Positions 56,530-64,000 of a stretch of DNA of 64,000 bases are shown here, one piece after another. The DNA lies in NCBI RefSeq assembly GCF_000967965.1, contig NZ_LACC01000027.1, positions 1 through 64,000 of the forward strand, read 5' to 3'. Positions within the stretch are counted from its first letter, which is position 1; the number at the start of each line of letters is the position of its first letter. Under the pieces are notes generated by a model. The model did not search any database. It was given only the letters and a program-made list of their open reading frames with translations, and was not told the origin of the DNA. The position numbers and the translations under genes are program-made. Origin of the DNA: Pseudomonas fluorescens (GTDB lineage Bacteria > Pseudomonadota > Gammaproteobacteria > Pseudomonadales > Pseudomonadaceae).

Positions 56530-56865
56530 ATGCGTACAAGCAGTTTCTACTCCCTGGTTTTCGCCCTTCTTGCAAGCGCCTCTCTTGCGGCAATCGCCGC
56601 GCCTGTCAACCCACCCGAGTTGAAGAATGCTCCTCTGGTGCAGGATGTAGCCGCCAAGGCACAGTCCGGAAAAGTCGATCTCAATAGTGCTGATGCACCT
56701 ACGTTGCAACGTGAGTTGGCTGGGGTGGGCGAGGCAAAAGCCAAGGCGATTGTTGCTTATCGTGAAAGTAATGGTGCGTTTGCTTCAGTTGACGAATTAC
56801 TGGAAGTGAAGGGTATCGGGAAAGCGATTCTGGATAGGAATCGCGAGAAGATCGAGGTGAACTAA
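56530..56865 (+). CDS. ComEA-family helix-hairpin-helix DNA-binding protein
   Basis: A 111-residue exported protein: signal peptide to about residue 24 ('ASLAAIAA'), a short linker, then a double helix-hairpin-helix domain (about 50-110: 'VDLNSADAPTLQRELAGVG', 'LLEVKGIGKAILDRN'). ComEA proteins bind incoming DNA in the periplasm; in non-competent pseudomonads the role is unclear. The ATG at 56530 gives a proper signal peptide; GGAG precedes it. Always found next to wbpM in this genus as far as I recall. Confidence 0.87.
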   Translation: MRTSSFYSLVFALLASASLAAIAAPVNPPELKNAPLVQDVAAKAQSGKVDLNSADAPTLQRELAGVGEAKAKAIVAYRESNGAFASVDELLEVKGIGKAILDRNREKIEVN

Positions 56866-56882
56866 TAGTGTGATTGAATGAC

Positions 56883-56913
56883 AAAGGCCGATCATTGATC
56901 GGCCTTTTTATTT
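56883..56913 (+). terminator. Rho-independent terminator after comEA-like gene
   Basis: AAAGGCCGATC (56883-56893) pairs with GATCGGCCTTT (56897-56907), followed by TTATTTG. Symmetrical enough (A-run on the 5' side) to serve the convergent wzz2 as well. Confidence 0.9.
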
Positions 56914-56956
56914 GTGCGAGAGATTAGTCCCGAAAGTTTCTACTGCGGTGTGTTTG

Positions 56957-58231
56957 TTAATCGGGCTTTTTCGGTAGCAAGGTTGCCCGAGCGAAAGCAA
57001 GCAGGGTGCCGAGCAGTAATCCGAATATCAGCCCTGCGCCGACGATCAATGCTTTTTTCGGTTTGATAGGAAATGGTGGAGGCGAAGCAGTTCTGTCGAT
57101 ATTAACCAAGTTGAACTGGTCAGACTCGATATGTATGTTTTTCAAGTGCGCCAATTCTTCGCGGATTTTACTCAAGCCGTTCAAGAAAAGCTCTTCGTTA
57201 TTGCGTTGCCGCAGCAAAGCGACCTCGCGGTTGTTGGCAAGGAGGGTGAGTTCTTTTTGAATCTCATCAATACGAGGCTCGGTAAAATCATCAGAGTTTC
57301 GCGAGACCAATGTCGCACGCTCTGCTTCTAGCGCCGACTGACCCATAAAATATAGAGGGATTTGTTGGTTGCTTACTTCTGTTCGAATCATGTTGCCCTG
57401 CCGTGTTTGCCCGGAGTCTCCAAGGGCAGATGGCGTAGTAGGGGCAACAATACCCAGCTTCTTGGCAATTGTTATTGCCTCATCCAGTTGTTTGATGCGA
57501 TTTTGTCGGCGAGTTTGAAGCTGCTGACGCAAAGCCTTGAGTTCGTCTTGAAGCATCTCTTTTCTTAGCTGATCCTTTTCAAGGAGCTCGGCAATCTTTG
57601 AGTCCTTATCGGCTTCGTATGCTGCTTTCCTCGAGAGCAACTTTCTTTCGGTTTGTGCAATTCGGTTGTCAATAAGAGTTTTCAAGTCCGATTCGACTTT
57701 CTCTTTTTCACGTTTGACGACGAAGTCGGTAAAGTTGTTAACAATAGCGACACCATCCATTCCCAATGGGTACTCAACACCAAACTGAATGGCTTCCGAA
57801 AGATTGGCGGTTTTTTTAGGGTCGATTTGATCGACTGTAAAGCCATTGGTGTTGAAACGCTCAAGCGTTTCTTCGAGTGATTTACCATTTACTTGAATTG
57901 GCGCGAGCAATTCCGGGTTGGCCTGAAAAAATTTCAAGCGTACGGAATACGACTCCATGGAAGAACCGATACGTCTTAATGACTCTGCTGGATTGATTGT
58001 GTAAAGACCGGTTCCATTTAACATATCCAGGTCAGTTGAGGCGACCGGCCTGATATAGTTTTGTACTTTATATTGGGGTTGTGCCGTTAATGCATAAGTA
58101 ATTGCGAGCGCCGTGGAAAGACCGGTAAAGAGTAGAATTATCCCTCTTTGTTTCCATAGGTTGCGTATAAATTCTGCAACATCAATTTCATGATGCTCAA
58201 TGTCGGGGCTTATTTTTTCAGGGAAGTTCAT
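56957..58231 (-). CDS. Second chain-length regulator (Wzz family), inverted
   Basis: A 424-residue Wzz-type co-polymerase. N-terminal helix near 33-52, long periplasmic region with a pronounced heptad-rich coiled coil (about 180-260, Lys/Glu/Arg/Leu-rich), and a C-terminal helix (about 393-415) preceded by 'PPPFPIKPKKA'. It is larger than the 360-residue Wzz at 42243 and shares little beyond the fold, so it may specify a very long chain modality like Wzz2/Fep proteins. Transcribed towards comEA from a promoter in 58232-58446. Confidence 0.87.
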   Translation of the reverse strand: MNFPEKISPDIEHHEIDVAEFIRNLWKQRGIILLFTGLSTALAITYALTAQPQYKVQNYIRPVASTDLDMLNGTGLYTINPAESLRRIGSSMESYSVRLKFFQANPELLAPIQVNGKSLEETLERFNTNGFTVDQIDPKKTANLSEAIQFGVEYPLGMDGVAIVNNFTDFVVKREKEKVESDLKTLIDNRIAQTERKLLSRKAAYEADKDSKIAELLEKDQLRKEMLQDELKALRQQLQTRRQNRIKQLDEAITIAKKLGIVAPTTPSALGDSGQTRQGNMIRTEVSNQQIPLYFMGQSALEAERATLVSRNSDDFTEPRIDEIQKELTLLANNREVALLRQRNNEELFLNGLSKIREELAHLKNIHIESDQFNLVNIDRTASPPPFPIKPKKALIVGAGLIFGLLLGTLLAFARATLLPKKPD

Positions 58232-58446
58232 GAAACCCTCAATTTATAAAAGTCTGCTGCCGTTGAGGGGTGCTCAATAGGTTTAGCTGACGAGTCTGAA
58301 AAAACATTTAGAAATATTTCGCATTCTCCCGTATCTAAATTCTCACTGCAAGCAGTTGATAATTGAAACTGTCAATTTTTGTAGCCTGTTCTGGTTCGTT
58401 TTGCTGAATCGATAGCGCATGCGGAATGCAGCAGGTTGGTTGCCTA
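58232..58446. other. Upstream region of the second wzz
   Basis: AT-rich gap between the wzz2 start and the left end of the IS; it should hold the wzz2 promoter on the minus strand. Nothing else was recognised. Confidence 0.4.
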
Positions 58447-59387
58447 GGTTCTGTACGAAATCAGTCGAAACCAATTTGAATTCCACAGGCGTCGAAATTC
58501 AGTAAAGTCCGCGTCCATCAAAGGCAGGAGCCCATGATGGCCAAACGGTATGAACTCCCCGACGCAGCCTGGGATTTGGTTGCGGATGTATTCGATGAAC
58601 CTCGTCGTAGCGGGCGCCCACGAACAGATGACCGTTTAATGCTTAACGGCGTCCTTTGGGTGCTCTGTTCTGGTGCTGCTTGGCGTGACATGCCTGAGCG
58701 TTTCGGCCCTTGGTCAACGGTTTATCAACGTTTTCGTGACTGGCGCAATCGCGGAACGTTTGACCAGATGCTAAAGAGGCTTCACATCAATCTGAACGAG
58801 CAAGGGTTCATTGATCTGGAAACTTGGATGATTGACTCCACGGCAGTACGCGCAACCCGGGCCTCTTCTGGTGCTGGGAAAAAAGGGGGCCTGAAGAACC
58901 GCAAGATCATGCGCTCGGCCGCAGCCGGGGCGGCCTGACCACCAAGATTAACATGCTGTGCGATGCCAACGGTTTACCCCTGACATTTCTATTGTCGGGC
59001 GGACAAGCCAGTGACATCGCTTATGCCCAACCGTTGCTGGATGAGGCGTACATACCAAGCTTGCGCGGCGGCCCTCGCAAACGCTGCCGATGGCTGTTGG
59101 CTGATAAAGGCTATGACGCCGAAGCTTTGCGTCGTTACTGCGACCGCTATCGGATGCAGCCGGTGATTCCTCTGCGCAGCATGAAGCGCAAACCCAAGCC
59201 GGGTTTGCCGAGACTGTTTGATCGTCCCAAGTACCGGCAGCGCAACATCATCGAGCGTATGTTCGGATGGCTGAAAGAAAACCGCCGCATCCTTACGCGC
59301 TTCGACAAACTCGCGAAAAGTTATGCGGCGATGGTCTCGCTGGCCTGCGCCATGCGGTATTTACGACATTACTTTTCGTACAGAGCC
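58447..59387 (+). mobile_element. IS5-family insertion sequence (IS427-like), about 941 bp
   Basis: Imperfect terminal inverted repeats: 'ggttctgtacgaaa' at the left (58447-58460) and, read inwards from the right end, 'ggctctgtacgaaaa' (ends 59387). The flanks show CTAG on both sides (58444-58447 and 59387-59390), so the target duplication is TA or CTAG depending on where the palindromic site is divided. One frameshifted transposase fills the element. The inverted repeats differ by one base in the first 14. Confidence 0.88.
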
Positions 59388-59390
59388 TAG
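58534..59390 (+). CDS. IS5-family transposase, two frames joined by -1 frameshift
   Basis: ORF A (58534-58938, 134 residues) has the N-terminal domain and the first catalytic Asp in 'MIDSTAVRATRAS'. ORF B, in the -1 frame, continues 'EEPQDHALGRSRGGLTTK' and holds 'LLADKGYDAE' (second Asp) and 'IIERMFGWLKENRRI' (catalytic Glu). A run of six A and five G at 58879-58889 is the likely slip site, giving one DDE protein of about 285 residues. This layout is normal for the group, so the frameshift probably is programmed rather than damage. The stop codon TAG (59388-59390) lies in flanking target DNA. Confidence 0.88.
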
Positions 59391-59518
59391 TGTGCATCCG
59401 CAGTTAATCGATTATCGCTCGATTGTTGGTTAGGGATAGAAGCAGGCTGTATCGCAGGGCACCTGTCCGCTGGTCCGAGGCTGAAATTATGTGTGTCATA
59501 TATTTCTTAAATTATGCC

Positions 59519-59524
59519 TATAAT
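59519..59524 (+). promoter_or_regulatory. Candidate -10 box upstream of the SDR gene
   Basis: A perfect TATAAT 42 bp before the SDR ATG, in an AT-rich stretch downstream of the IS. No good -35 is seen. It could be the promoter of the SDR-ketosynthase pair and a site for the TetR regulator downstream (inference). Confidence 0.4.
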
Positions 59525-59566
59525 AAATCGCCATCCCATTCCTCGCATTTCTTCAGGAGCACACTC

Positions 59567-60361
59567 ATGAATTCAGTCCTGTCCCAAGGTACGGCACTCG
59601 TCACCTGCGCTTCCTCCGGTATCGGGGCGGTTTACGCTGAGCGGTTGGCAGCCCGCGGTTTTGATTTGTTGTTGGTGGCTCGTGACGAGCAGCGACTGGA
59701 GATGGCGGCGAGCAAGCTACGCTCGGAGCACGGGGTCAAGGTGGAAGTACTGAAGGCGGATCTCACTCAAAAGGAAGACGTGCGGCAAATCGAACAGCGG
59801 TTACGCAGCGATTCGAGTATCAGCCTTTTGCTCAATAACGCCGGTGTGGCGGCGGACGGGCTATTGGCTAATGCCGATACTGATCAACTGGAACGAATGA
59901 TTCAGTTGAATATCACCGCTGTCACGCGATTGGCCGCAGCGGCGGCAGCCAGTTTTACCAAGGCCGGGCGCGGCACGATTATCAATATTGCATCGGTGGT
60001 GGCCTTGTTTCCTGAGCGCTTCAACGCGACGTATAGCGCCAGCAAGGCTTACGTATTGAGTTTGACTCAATCGTTGAGCGCCGAACTGAATGGCACCGGA
60101 GTGAAGATCCAGGCGGTGCTGCCCGGCGTGACACGTACTGAAATCTGGGAGCGCTCCGGTATCGATGCCTCACAGATTCCTGCGGAGATGGTGATGGAGG
60201 CCGGTGTAATGGTCGATGCAGCGTTGTCGGGCCTGGATTCGGGTGAGTTGATCACGATTCCTTCGTTGCCCGATGCAGCGGACTGGGATTCGTTCGTGGC
60301 GGCGCGTTTTGTGATGGCGCCTAACCTTTCCAAAAGCACGGCGGCTGCCCGTTATCGGTAA
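59567..60361 (+). CDS. SDR family oxidoreductase with altered cofactor motif
   Basis: A 264-residue short-chain dehydrogenase (DltE/YqjQ-like). The active-site triad region is intact (NNAG, 'INIASVVAL', YSASK), but the glycine motif reads TCASSGIG instead of TGASSGIG because the codon is TGC rather than GGC. The first Gly of the motif is therefore Cys, which could weaken NAD(P) binding. The ATG follows CAGGAG. It lies 31 bp before a ketoacyl-ACP synthase gene and just downstream of an IS. Confidence 0.85.
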   Translation: MNSVLSQGTALVTCASSGIGAVYAERLAARGFDLLLVARDEQRLEMAASKLRSEHGVKVEVLKADLTQKEDVRQIEQRLRSDSSISLLLNNAGVAADGLLANADTDQLERMIQLNITAVTRLAAAAAASFTKAGRGTIINIASVVALFPERFNATYSASKAYVLSLTQSLSAELNGTGVKIQAVLPGVTRTEIWERSGIDASQIPAEMVMEAGVMVDAALSGLDSGELITIPSLPDAADWDSFVAARFVMAPNLSKSTAAARYR

Positions 60362-60392
60362 GCGCCATCAACTGGCTAGAGGTGTGTGCGGT

Positions 60393-61667
60393 ATGAGTGA
60401 TCGTCGAGTGGTAGTCACGGGCATGGGCCTGGTATCCCCTCTGGGGAGCGGCGTCGAAACAGTCTGGCAGCGCCTGTTGGCCGGGCGCTCCGGGTTGCGC
60501 AATCTGCCGGAAGACGTGGTGGCCGACCTGCCGGCAAAAGTCGGCGGCGCAGTACCAACGCTGGCTGATGACCCGGAAGCCGGGTTCGATCCGGACCGGG
60601 CAACGCCGCCCAAGGAACAGAAGAAGATGGACCGCTTCATTCTGTTCGCCATGGAAGCCGCGCGTCAGGCACTGGAGCAAGCCGGCTGGCAAGCGCTGGA
60701 TGCCGATGCCCAGGAGCGCACGGCCACCATCATCGGTTCAGGCGTGGGTGGTTTCGGCGCGATTGCCGACGCGGTGCGCACCACCGACAGCCGTGGTCCG
60801 CGACGTTTGTCGCCATTCACCATCCCGTCGTTTCTGGTCAACCTTGCGGCAGGCCATGTGTCGATCCAGCATGGCTTCAAGGGGCCATTGGGCGCGCCGG
60901 TCACGGCATGCGCCGCCGGGGTTCAGGCGATTGGTGACGCGGCGCGGTTGATTCGTGCGGGGGAGGCGGACATCGCGGTGTGCGGCGGAGCGGAAGCGGC
61001 GATCGATCGGGTCAGCCTTGCCGGGTTTGCGGCAGCTCGCGCCTTGTCCAGCGCTTACAATGAAACGCCCGAGCGTGCTTCGCGACCTTTCGACAGCGGC
61101 CGCGACGGTTTTGTCATGGGGGAAGGGGCCGGACTGCTGGTCATCGAGTCTCTGGACCATGCGCTGGCTCGCGGTGCTCAACCACTGGCGGAGCTGGTCG
61201 GCTACGGTACCAGCGCCGATGCCTATCACCTGACCGCCGGCCCCGAGGATGGCAGCGGTGCGCGGCGCGCGATGTCGCTGGCATTGGCACAGGCCGGTGT
61301 TTCACCGGCTCAGATCCAGCATCTGAATGCTCATGCAACCTCGACTCCGGTGGGGGATCTGGGGGAGCTGGCGGCGATCAAGGCATTGTTCGGGGCGCAA
61401 AATGGCATCGCTGTGACATCGACCAAGTCGGCGACCGGACATTTGCTCGGCGCAGCCGGTGGACTCGAAGCGATCTTTACGCTGCTGGCGATCCGCGACC
61501 AGATCGTGCCGGCGACGCTCAATTTCGAGAACCCGGACCCTGCAACTGAAGGCGTGGATATCGTTCATGGCAACGCGCGGCCGATGACCATCGAATACGC
61601 GTTGTCCAACGGCTTCGGATTTGGCGGGGTCAATGCCAGCGTATTGTTCAAGCGCTGGCAGGGTTAG
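60393..61667 (+). CDS. Beta-ketoacyl-ACP synthase II (FabF-like)
   Basis: A 424-residue condensing enzyme with the KAS II catalytic set: Cys in 'APVTACAAGVQAIGDA', His in 'NAHATSTPVGD', and His in 'SATGHLLGAAGG'. It elongates acyl-ACP with malonyl-ACP. It is not in a fab operon (no acpP, fabG or fabD nearby), so it is a second, accessory KAS II, paired with the SDR gene. AGAGGTG precedes the ATG. Its stop overlaps the convergent TetR gene stop. Confidence 0.88.
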   Translation: MSDRRVVVTGMGLVSPLGSGVETVWQRLLAGRSGLRNLPEDVVADLPAKVGGAVPTLADDPEAGFDPDRATPPKEQKKMDRFILFAMEAARQALEQAGWQALDADAQERTATIIGSGVGGFGAIADAVRTTDSRGPRRLSPFTIPSFLVNLAAGHVSIQHGFKGPLGAPVTACAAGVQAIGDAARLIRAGEADIAVCGGAEAAIDRVSLAGFAAARALSSAYNETPERASRPFDSGRDGFVMGEGAGLLVIESLDHALARGAQPLAELVGYGTSADAYHLTAGPEDGSGARRAMSLALAQAGVSPAQIQHLNAHATSTPVGDLGELAAIKALFGAQNGIAVTSTKSATGHLLGAAGGLEAIFTLLAIRDQIVPATLNFENPDPATEGVDIVHGNARPMTIEYALSNGFGFGGVNASVLFKRWQG

Positions 61668-62221
61668 CCCTGAGAGTTTTTCAGGTGTTCGCGTGCGACG
61701 TCGAGAATCCGTTGGGCAAACTCGGCGTCGGCAACGCTGCGCGATAACAGCAAGGCGCCGACCAGCGTAGACATGATGACGATGCTGCGGTCGGCGGTGT
61801 GCTCTCCGTCAAGGGTGTGCTGGATCTGATCGAGTCGCGCCTGGAGCACGACGTCGCTGGTCGGACTCGGTTGACCACGCAGCCCCAGTTCCGAAGAAAT
61901 AGTCAGCAGCGGGCAGCCTTCGTGGGGTGAGGTTTGATGCCATTCGGACAGGTAGGCGTCGATGAAGGCTTCGAGTGGCTGTTCCTCTGCGAAGATTTGC
62001 GCGCACAACTCGTCGACTTGTGCGCCAGCCTCCTGCAAGGCTTTCTCTACCAGTTCGTCTTTGGACTTGAAGTGCGAGTAAAAGCCACCGTGGGTCAAGC
62101 CCAGAGCTTTCATCAGGGGTTGCAGCCCGGTCGCGCCGATACCGTCGCGTCGAAATCGCGCTGAAGCTTCCTTGATTATGCGTTGGTGGGTCTGGGCTTT
62201 ATGGTCCTGCGAGTAACGCAT
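61664..62221 (-). CDS. TetR/AcrR family transcriptional regulator
   Basis: A 185-residue TetR-type repressor. The helix-turn-helix lies in about residues 10-57 ('RIIKEASARFRRDGIGATGL' ... 'GLTHGGFYSHFKSKDELVEKAL'); the rest is the ligand-binding domain. The ATG at 62221 follows GGAG by seven bases; the upstream open frame (to 62359) is not family-like. Convergent with the ketosynthase gene (4-bp overlap of ends), so it may regulate that pair or a divergent target; no direct evidence. Confidence 0.87.
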   Translation of the reverse strand: MRYSQDHKAQTHQRIIKEASARFRRDGIGATGLQPLMKALGLTHGGFYSHFKSKDELVEKALQEAGAQVDELCAQIFAEEQPLEAFIDAYLSEWHQTSPHEGCPLLTISSELGLRGQPSPTSDVVLQARLDQIQHTLDGEHTADRSIVIMSTLVGALLLSRSVADAEFAQRILDVAREHLKNSQG

Positions 62222-62352
62222 CTGATATCTCCGCATCAATGCGGCCATATTAACCAATGGAAATTGCATGGTGACTGTACTTCTACTTCTAATAAACATG
62301 CAGATGCTTCGATATGGGTGCAAAGCGGCATGATTCCGGGAGATTTCACGCA

Positions 62353-62384
62353 AAAACAAACCCCGCCGTTCAAGGCGGGGTTTT
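62353..62384 (-). terminator. Rho-independent terminator of the DUF2897 gene
   Basis: CCCCGCC (62361-62367) pairs with GGCGGGG (62374-62380). Read on the minus strand it is followed by GTTTGTTTTTG, just past the stop of the gene at 62388. Confidence 0.85.
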
Positions 62385-62387
62385 CAG

Positions 62388-62555
62388 TCAGCGGTCCTGC
62401 GCTTCCTTGGCGTCCATTTCCGCATTGCGTTCGGCGACGCGCTTGCGTTGTTCTTCGGTCAGTTCGACCTTGTTGGCGGTGTCGCGCAGCAGCATCAGAC
62501 CACCAACGATCGAGCCGATGGCAACGACCAGAATCAACCAGGCATACCAGGGCAT
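62388..62555 (-). CDS. DUF2897 family small membrane protein
   Basis: A 55-residue protein with one N-terminal transmembrane helix (residues 5-24) and a charged, probably helical cytoplasmic tail ('ELTEEQRKRVAERNAEMDA'). Matches the DUF2897 family in length and layout; function unknown. AAGGAG lies just before the ATG at 62555; the upstream open frame is not conserved. Its own terminator follows. Confidence 0.78.
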   Translation of the reverse strand: MPWYAWLILVVAIGSIVGGLMLLRDTANKVELTEEQRKRVAERNAEMDAKEAQDR

Positions 62556-62695
62556 AGGACTCTCCTTGAAAGCAGGCGGTCGGCGAGGGCTCGCCAACCG
62601 ATCGTGCATACCACTTTGAGTGATGGGGTTTCATCGCAGTTCCATCGCTATCACCCCCATTCTATGCCTGTTGTTCAAGGTTGACTCGAACGCTT

Positions 62696-64000
62696 TCAAT
62701 GTCCGGTCAGCATCGCATCCGCCGGCGCTTCGGCGCGCAGTTGTGCGGTGAGCATGAAGTACACGAAACCTGCCGCCATGAAGCCCAGGAAGATCAGGCC
62801 GATCAACGTGTTGAACCAGGCCATCGCCACCAGGCACACCACTGCCAGCATCAGTGCAATGAACGGCACCAGCGGGTAGCAAGGGGCGCGGAAGGTGCGT
62901 TCCAGGTTCGGCTCGGTTTTACGCAGTTTGAACAGGCTGAGCATGCTCATGATGTACATCACGATGGCGCCGAACACGGCCATGGTGATCATCGCGGCGG
63001 TCAGCGTCATGCCGCCGAGGTTGATCAAGCCGTCGCTGTAGATGGCTGCAGTGCCGATGACACCGCCGGCGATGATCGCCCGGTGCGGAGTTTGAAAACG
63101 CGACAGTCTGGCCAGGGACGCCGGCAGGTAACCGGCCCGGGCGAGGGCGAAGAACTGCCGCGAATAGCCAAGTATGATCCCGTGGAAACTCGCCACCAGA
63201 CCAAACAGGCCGATCCACACCAGCATGTGCAGCCAGCCCGAGCTTTCGCCTACCACGGTTTTCATCGCCTGGGGCAGCGGGTCGTTGATGTTCGACAGGG
63301 TGCGCCAGTCGCCGACGCCACCGGCGAAGAACATCACACCCATCGCCAGCAGCACCAGGGTCAGGATACCGCTGATGTAAGCCTTGGGAATCGTGCGTTT
63401 CGGGTCCTTGGCTTCTTCGGCGGCCATGGCAGCGCCTTCGATGGCGAGGAAGAACCAGATGGCGAAGGGGATCGCCGCGAACATCCCGGCAATCGCCGGA
63501 CCACCGAATACATCGGAACCGGCCCAGCCATTGAGGGCGAAATGGCTGAAGCTGAATGCCGGGGCGACCACACCCATGAACACCAGCAATTCTGCGACCG
63601 CCAACACGCAGACCACCAGTTCGAAGGTGGCTGCCAGTTTTACGCCGAGGATGTTGAGGCCCATGAATACGATGTAGGCACCGACTGCCGCGTGTTTCGG
63701 GTCCAGGGCTGGAAACTGGACATTGAGGTAGGCGCCGATGGCCAGGGCAATCGCCGGTGGGGCGAAGACGAATTCGATCAGTGTCGCCAGCCCGGCGATC
63801 AATCCGCCTTTCTCGCCAAAGGCGCGACGACTGTAGGCAAAGGGACCGCCGGCATGGGGAATGGCGGTGGTCAGCTCGGTGAAACTGAAGATGAAGCAGG
63901 TGTACATGGTGGCAACCATGAACGAGGTCACCAGAAAGCCCAAGGTCCCGGCCACGCCCCAGCCATAGCTCCAGCCGAAATACTCTCCGGAAATCACCAG
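62696..64000 (-). CDS. eat: APC family permease, probable ethanolamine permease (partial)
   Basis: At least 433 residues of an amino acid/polyamine/organocation permease, with eleven or so helices visible. The N-terminal 'VISGEYFGWSYGWGVAGTLGF' segment and 'FFLAIEGAAMAAEEAKDPKR' match ethanolamine permeases. The true start lies beyond the window edge, since the family has about 20 more residues. Amino acid specificity instead of ethanolamine cannot be excluded; no eutBC genes are visible here. Confidence 0.75.
   Translation of the reverse strand: MVISGEYFGWSYGWGVAGTLGFLVTSFMVATMYTCFIFSFTELTTAIPHAGGPFAYSRRAFGEKGGLIAGLATLIEFVFAPPAIALAIGAYLNVQFPALDPKHAAVGAYIVFMGLNILGVKLAATFELVVCVLAVAELLVFMGVVAPAFSFSHFALNGWAGSDVFGGPAIAGMFAAIPFAIWFFLAIEGAAMAAEEAKDPKRTIPKAYISGILTLVLLAMGVMFFAGGVGDWRTLSNINDPLPQAMKTVVGESSGWLHMLVWIGLFGLVASFHGIILGYSRQFFALARAGYLPASLARLSRFQTPHRAIIAGGVIGTAAIYSDGLINLGGMTLTAAMITMAVFGAIVMYIMSMLSLFKLRKTEPNLERTFRAPCYPLVPFIALMLAVVCLVAMAWFNTLIGLIFLGFMAAGFVYFMLTAQLRAEAPADAMLTGH

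Overview
The window is a stretch of Pseudomonas chromosome, most likely from the P. fluorescens group. Three things point there: the gene content and local gene order match blocks I know from P. aeruginosa (the N-acetylglutaminylglutamine amide trio next to mnmC/pap/thiolase; fumC-DUF2059-bolA-trhO-ABC transporter-rbdA; yciK-mupP-ubiG-MTA deaminase-mtnA-gyrA-serC-pheA-hisC-tyrA/aroA-cmk-rpsA-ihfB-wzz-O-antigen-wbpM); many intergenic gaps carry the paired 'gcgagcaagctcgctcccac' type REP sequences typical of fluorescent pseudomonads; and the coding sequence is GC-rich outside the O-antigen block. No stable RNA gene was found.

Layout. 1-2.3 kb: small genes (DUF3309, an SDR, YnfA, a divergent CsrA paralogue, YheU). 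2.5-7.4 kb: a minus-strand NAGGN osmoprotectant operon (asnO, ngg, M42 peptidase). 7.5-15.2 kb: mnmC, pap, a thiolase, an EamA exporter, fumC. 15.4-24.4 kb: DUF2059, bolA, trhO, a DsbA-family protein, an ABC exporter, the PAS-GGDEF-EAL protein RbdA, a TenA-like protein and a second diguanylate cyclase. 24.7-29.6 kb: yciK-mupP-ubiG, then MTA deaminase and mtnA transcribed divergently (methionine salvage). 30-41 kb: gyrA, then the tightly packed serC-pheA-hisC-tyrA/aroA-cmk run leading into rpsA, with terminators after gyrA, cmk and rpsA. 41-42 kb: a small lipoprotein, ihfB and a LapA-domain protein.

42.2-56.4 kb is the O-antigen locus at the classical Pseudomonas site between ihfB/wzz and wbpM: wzz, wzx, wzy, a GT4 glycosyltransferase, wbjB-wbjC-wbjD (UDP-L-FucNAc synthesis), wbjE (GT4), a wbjF/wbpV-type reductase/epimerase, wbpL and wbpM. 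The order closely resembles the P. aeruginosa O11 cluster and predicts a small repeat unit built on a D-FucNAc/D-QuiNAc primer plus L-FucNAc and one further sugar. The middle genes look visibly AT-rich. Two gaps of about 414 bp interrupt the cluster and hold unexplained palindromic or hairpin structure. A comEA-like gene and a second, inverted wzz follow.

58.4-64 kb: an IS5-family element with a frameshifted transposase whose stop codon is completed by target DNA, then an accessory-looking SDR + ketoacyl-ACP synthase + TetR group, a DUF2897 protein, and an ethanolamine-permease-like gene cut by the window edge.

Most of the window is conserved core genome. I found no convincing wholly new system; the best leads are the two unexplained O-antigen intergenic segments, the altered Rossmann motif in the SDR beside the IS, and the divergent CsrA paralogue.
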